Positions 58,857 through 64,000 of a stretch of 64,000 nucleotides of DNA are shown piece after piece (positions within the stretch are counted from its first letter, which is position 1; every line of letters starts with the position of its first letter). Made by a program: the position numbers and the translations under genes. The DNA is from Phylloscopus collybita. Taxonomy: Eukaryota > Chordata > Aves > Passeriformes > Phylloscopidae. The stretch spans positions 60,590,001 to 60,654,000 of the forward strand of contig JAJNNQ010000075.1 of the NCBI GenBank assembly GCA_027886175.1. Direction: 5' to 3'. The notes under the pieces are model-generated. The model saw only the letters and a list, made by a program, of their open reading frames with translations, made no database searches and was not told where the DNA came from.

Positions 58857-61800
58857 AAAACCTCAGTGACAATTTATATCCTTCCTGAGAATGGCTAAAT
58901 TAGATTTGCAACCTAGTAAAATTACTGCATCTCTGTAAGAGAGCTGGGAGAACAGGCTCAGGTTGAAGGACAAAGGATTTGCCTCACAGGTTAGCCATGG
59001 GAAAGCTTGTTGTTTCACTAAAGCCAGGAGCCCTGTCGGGTGACCCACCCCATGGGAATTTCTCTCCAGGGGTTGAGTGAGCCACACTTGTAAAGGTGGC
59101 CTTCTCTCACTTGCCATGACTGTCTCAGAGCAGAAACCAGATTTTCTATGTCTCTGACTAGGGGACGTCGACTCTTCCCTTTCTTCTGCTTGAATCCAAG
59201 CTTCTAGAAGCAGCAGTCACCTGAGGCTGCACAATTTGTTTCACTGATATTTTTTGACCAGATCAGTATTTTTGGTCTCAATTTGACAAGCTGGCATGGC
59301 TCAGTAGCAGAATATTTTGCAGGGCTTTTTATTAGTAGTTCTTTTTAATGGTTTGAACTAATAATACGTTATGAATTTACACTGCATCTCATAATTTCAC
59401 AATGCACTGCAAGTCACAAATTTTAGGCTTATGTGTTTCCAGCAGAACAAACATTCTGAATTTCCCAGGCAGACAGCTGTCATGTAACTCACAGGTCCAC
59501 CCATGTAGTCCACCCTAGCAGCAGGCATAATTACAACGCCCCAAAGCAGCAGAATTTTTTGGTTAGCACAATGCAACCACTTTACTTCTAATGATCTTGT
59601 AATCCTGTGCTCTAATTGAATTTTTAATTTCTTTTATAGTATTCAATCCAGCAAACTGTTAAGTTTAAGCTCAAAGAAGCTGCAAGATGAGCTTATAAAG
59701 TTTTCTACATTTGCCTGTTTGTTTTATAAAAAGAGTGTATAATGACATGTGTTCCTTGAATCAGTGCTTAGCAAGTGAAGTTTTTTGCTAATAAAAGTTT
59801 GTTGGTTTCATAATACACACAGAAATGTGTACCTGGGCTATTCAAGCAAACTTAAACTCCTACTTCAGGCTGATTGTTTGTGTTCCTTACTTTATCTGTA
59901 ATTCATCCCAGAATGTTCTACAAAATAAACTTGACATATATGAAGCTACAAAACAATGCTATTAATATTTAATTAATAACTAAAAGACTCATTGCACAAT
60001 TAAGTATTTTTAAAGTCACTTGTATGAAACATCATAAAGATACTGCATGGACAAGTTATCATGCCTGTCTTGATAGACTTTCTTACAGGAATGTTTTTTT
60101 TGACAATAAAAGCATTTACTGCAGCACTGGCTTTATCAGCATGGTACTCTTGCAAAATGAAACGATGCAGAATCTTAACCTACAAGACAAAGCCAGACTG
60201 AGAAGAAACTGTCAAGTGAGAAGTTTGTAGAAAAAATCCAGTTGAAAGAAAAGGCTTCTAGTGAGGCATTGCAATGAAGGGGAACACCTACATAGATCAA
60301 CTAAGTGGAGATTTGTTCCTTTGTCCAGCAAGAAGGGGGCTTATTACAGAAGCACACTTCATAGTCAGCTGAAGGAAATGCACTAGTTTGTCTTCTTCTG
60401 GATGAATAATTAACATGCAGCTAATTAAAAGGGAAAATGTATGCTAATGCATTCAAGTGAAGTTTTTAGCCACTCCTATATATGTTTTAGAGATCGAGTG
60501 TGTGCAAAACAACTTATTTTGCAGGAAAAGGGTACTAGTTGAAAACATCAGCTGTGCTTAAATATAATGCCCATTATATGTTATCATTCCGTGACTAGAG
60601 AAGACTTGTAGTTGCAGAAAGTGTATTACAAAAATTCTGTATCCTCCTGCACTGAGTTACATAAAAGTGAGCAGAATCCAATTGAAATTCAATTAAAAAT
60701 GGGATAAAGCAGAAGCATAGACCTCGCTTATACATGGGACTTCCTCCAGCTTCATCCTTTGCATTGTCAAAACTCAAACAGACGGAGCAGAAGGAGTGCA
60801 TTCAGTTCTGAAACTGAAGCCAGAACAACAAGCAGAAGATCCAGGCAATCTGCTGTGTTCCTCACAAGGAGAATTTACAAATAGTGGGAAATGTTTTTAA
60901 TTGTCCGTCTCTCACAAAAAGAAAGGGAAATAACCTAATGGCAACACAAAGTTTTAAAGTCAGTTGCATCTGGGCGTATTGTGTTGATACTCTGTGTACA
61001 AACAACAGGTGTAAAAGTCCAGGCACCAAAAACTAACATACTGTAAACTCAGGAGGGGAATTAAAAGGAGAATCAAACTGAGAGAAATACTGGGGAAGAT
61101 CTACTTCTGTCAGTATTGAGTGATGTGGTATGAGTTGTTGTGTCAGCCCTTCTTGTTCACCTTTGGTCCCTACCCTCTCCAAGGCAGACCCTACCACACA
61201 TTTATTTACCTGTGGCCTGTACAGATATTGTCCATTTGATACGTGTAGTTAATGGACACATTAACTGCATTGCATGCATGCTCTCAGTGTGTGTGTTTCA
61301 TCAGGCAGGTGTGTAGCTCTCTGTCCTCCTGCATAGGTGGGCCTGGCCTTAAAACTTCGCAAAACAAAGTGGCTATCTGAAATCTGATTCAGTAGTCCAT
61401 GGTGCCTATAAAATGTCCTCTGGCAGCCACTGCAGTTCCCCTTCCTCCTACCAGGTGTAACCCAATCAATCCAATGCAGCATTATCTGTGGGGATGGGGT
61501 AAATTTCTACCACTTGCAGAGGTGATGGGTTTTGCAGCTGTGCTCGAAACAAGCCTCCATGTTGCAAGCAGGCTCCAAGGCACTCCACAGCATCAGAAAC
61601 TGACTGAATTTCGATATGACTGTGGCACTTAGCAAGGAATGGGGAAACAAATCTTCCCCCCAAACCCTATTCTGGATATTTATTTTGCCACAGCTCTGTT
61701 CACATGCGATCCATGTGATTCCTGTCTGCTGTGGCACGGGGCAAAGCATATGCAGCTCGCACACATGTGACCTTTTGTGCCTAAGCAAATGCATATTGAA

Positions 61801-61959
61801 GAGGGAGCAACTATAAAACCTATATATTTAAATGTGAATATTATAATATCGACTTTGTAATTATCATTCCCCTTGCTAGTTTCCAAGATGCTCTGGGAGG
61901 ATCAAAACACAGCTGCTTCCCTACTGAGAATTTTCACACTTATCCCAGCCCCAGGTTTG
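58857..61959. other. unannotated single-copy DNA, AT-rich from 59240
   Basis: No gene supported. It holds the second copy of the 26-base repeat (59208-59233). From 59240 to 60240 it is AT-rich and complex, with few simple repeats. Open frames are 60-95 codons and unrecognised. Confidence 0.55.
59208..59233 (+). repeat. copy 2 of a 26-bp dispersed direct repeat
   Basis: Same core (AGTCACCTGAGGCTGCACA) as 57015-57040 with one difference, C for T at the seventh base. Confidence 0.85.
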
Positions 61960-62200
61960 TTTCTGTCCCGGCCAACAGACGGCTCGGAGCTGCTGGTCCC
62001 CGGGCAATGGCAGAGCTACGACTGTTGACTGTTACTTTCGAAAGAAGGCTAAAAACTGACAGGCTGTTTGAATACAACTAAGGAGGGGAAAGGAAGAGGA
62101 CTTCGCTCAATCCAAATGATGGTCTTGCGAATCTTGACTGTTTTCCTTTAAGCCAACTCCAACTAGCGATTTTTTTTTTTCCCTCGTGTCTACAAGAACA
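61960..62200. promoter_or_regulatory. small CpG cluster, candidate regulatory element
   Basis: About ten CpGs in 240 bases, including TGTCCCGGCC, AGACGGCTCGGAG, CCCCGGGC and TTTCGAAAG, in a CpG-poor region. It includes palindromic CCCGGG and TTTCGAAA sites. Weaker than the islands at 10.8 and 23.6 kb. No gene start is visible. Confidence 0.25.
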
Positions 62201-64000
62201 TCAGCATTTGAAACACCAATGTGGGCTTAAGGAGAAAAATGGATTTTCACCATATGAACTGTATGCATAATTTCCAGATAGGAAATGGCATGTTACTTTA
62301 TTCACATACATTCACATTCATTTATTCACATGAAAAATAGTTCATATTCTCAGCTATGATTGACATAAGGTACGAAGAGGATTTCTTCTGTAAAAAAGCA
62401 AACAAATTATGAGGAGTAGGAAGCAATAAGGTTGTTTATTAACACTCTTCTATCTTCACCCTCCTGCCCACCCCATCACCCATGAGATGGCATTCCAAAT
62501 CCTTGACACAAAATGATAATATATAATATCAACCATACGTTCTCTGCCATTCCCATCTGAACCTCCAGCACTGCAAATGTAGTCATCTTCTTTCCACAGC
62601 GGGAAATAGCAAACATTCGTACTTGTGCATTACCTTTATTTGGCACTCAAACCCCTGTGAAGTAGAAATTTTACCATTTAGCGCCATCTCAGCCTCACAA
62701 AATACAGCCTTTCAAAGGATAAAGATAAGCCTACAGTGTCTGAACAGATTCAAGATGCTTTACTAGCATTCTCACAAGGCTCCTGTTTGATTTGCATGAT
62801 TATTCGGGTGATGGAGGTTAACTACCCTGAGCAATGGGAGGAAATCAAGCCATGATCTTACATGCACAAATATGCATAGTCTGAGGGGGTTTTATTTCAT
62901 TTCCTGCAAGATTACTGGCAATGCCTAAAGTAGCGCCTGTTTCGTTAATTTTAGCTTTTATTACAGCCATCTCCAAGAAACAGCAACATTCCCAGAGATA
63001 GTCCTTGAGCAGAAAAGAGACTACATTCACGGAATACATTTCTTGTTGCAAATTATTTACCCGAGGCAAAAATGTTTATCAGCCTTTCTAATTTGATGGC
63101 ATAGTACAGCTCCTGGTGCATGGTGAGCTCAACAATTAACTGGTTGCACTCATGTTCAAAAAAAAAATAAATTATACAAGCAGTGCTAAATGCACAGGTA
63201 GTTTTCCACCATTTATGTCAAGAGACAAGGTTGTGCTTATTTCATTTGTGCAAGTTCTGGCACTGAATGAAACAAGACTGATTTTTCCCATGGTTTGGGT
63301 TAGAAATCAGGAATATGAAATTTAATGAAAAATTTAGTCAAAGCAAAACTTAGTAGTATGTCACAAAGATCTCAAAGTTTATAAATAACAGCAGGTAACT
63401 TCAAAGAATATCGGGTAGCTGTGCTGGACTCGGTGTGAATTCCCTATCACAGCAAGGCAAGAGGAGGAGGAGGAGCGATATCTGATCCTTCAAGGTTCAG
63501 TAAACGTGGAGTAATTGTAATTAATCTTAAGTGACTCGTGATGCAGTATCACTGTGGCACAGGACTGGTGACAGGGAGGTGTTCCCAGGAGACAGAAGCG
63601 AGTAATTTGGTGCCTCGTGGACAGTGCTCAGAGACATGAGAGCAGTCTGACTTAGCAAATGTCAGGGTGCATCTAGAATGACTAGAGGTGAGCCAATGTC
63701 CTGGTGGGGACACGGAGGACAGGATTCCCTCGTGCCTGTTCACTGGCAAGAGACACAAAGAACTTTCCCTGGCCTGCCAGTTAGGGAAAGTTCCTCACCA
63801 GCCACCACTATCCCTTCCTCTTTGTTGTATAGATTTTAAAATAAACACATCAGGTGAAATGAGAACTGTTCACATGTTTATGGAGCTTGCTAGAAAACTT
63901 GCAAAGGTCTGTGCCAGCTGGGTCACTTCTGTGTAGATGCTTATGGCACAGAGGACGTGTGGTATGTCCTTAAGCATGAAACTTCCCAAAGGGATAGAAA
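62201..64000. other. unannotated single-copy DNA, possible MIR-like remnant
   Basis: No gene supported. 62740-62865 has a weak resemblance to a reversed MIR SINE (ATGCTTTACTAGCATTCTCAC, GGTTAACTACC, GAGCAATGGGAGGAAATCAA) but is too decayed to call. 63420-63780 is slightly GC-richer with an AGGAGGAGGAGG run near 63463. Confidence 0.5.

Noticed and set aside
1..64000. Bacterial-type features: operons, CRISPR arrays, insertion sequences, phage genes
   Set aside because: The CR1 and LTR content, microsatellites and lack of long frames show avian nuclear DNA; none of these features is present.

Overview
This window is ordinary vertebrate nuclear DNA, almost certainly from a bird. The main evidence is ten or more fragments of CR1 LINE retrotransposon. 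Several end in the diagnostic CR1 3' tail, built on the octamer ATTCTATG and seen in reverse as ATCATAGAATCATAGAAT before GGTTGGAAGGGACC-like sequence. There is also a solo LTR that begins TGTCCTGGTTTGGGCT, a family common in songbirds and other neoavian birds. The base composition is AT-rich and CpG-poor, with long homopolymers and microsatellites. Nothing bacterial, plasmid, phage or CRISPR-like is present.

I found no protein-coding gene I can support. The open frames are short, mostly 60-110 codons, and lack recognisable domains. The longest ones (213 and 204 codons) either cross a repeat or resemble nothing I know. The window is therefore most likely intergenic or deep-intronic sequence. 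One 50-bp segment (50354-50403) has plausible splice sites at both ends and is the only exon candidate worth testing.

Layout: 1-12 kb holds single-copy DNA with CR1 pieces at 1.6-2.0, 4.9, 6.1-6.4, 10.2 and 10.6 kb, a fossil amniote repeat at 8.9 kb, and a GC/CpG-rich island with (CAG)8 at 10.8-11.06 kb followed by a T-rich tract. 12-30 kb holds an in-frame piece of CR1 ORF2 (12.8 kb), a 44-T run (14.9 kb), an old CR1 (18.3 kb), a TG microsatellite (20.55 kb), a CpG-rich segment joined to an AT-rich, homeodomain-site-like segment (23.5-24.0 kb), and a composite repeat with a CR1 tail (29.4-29.84 kb). 30-40 kb holds a CR1 stub abutting 33 Ts (33.4 kb), a perfect 186-bp GGAA microsatellite (33.84 kb) and the solo LTR (39.2-39.8 kb). 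40-52 kb is repeat-poor and AT-rich. 52-64 kb holds a CR1 3' end (52.3 kb), a 23-G run (53.5 kb), an internal CR1 ORF2 segment with a tandem duplication (55.4-56.2 kb), a 53-T run with a poly(A) signal in the position expected of a minus-strand retrocopy (58.04 kb), and another small CpG cluster (62.0 kb).

No genes here work together as a pathway. The window records several ages of retrotransposition (fossil amniote repeats, old CR1, younger CR1 and an LTR) on a gene-poor background that may carry regulatory elements. I did not find a convincing new biological system. The best leads are the possible retrocopy, the internally duplicated CR1, the two orphan CpG islands and the very long pure GGAA array. 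Repeat names and family assignments come from memory of consensus sequences, not from a search.
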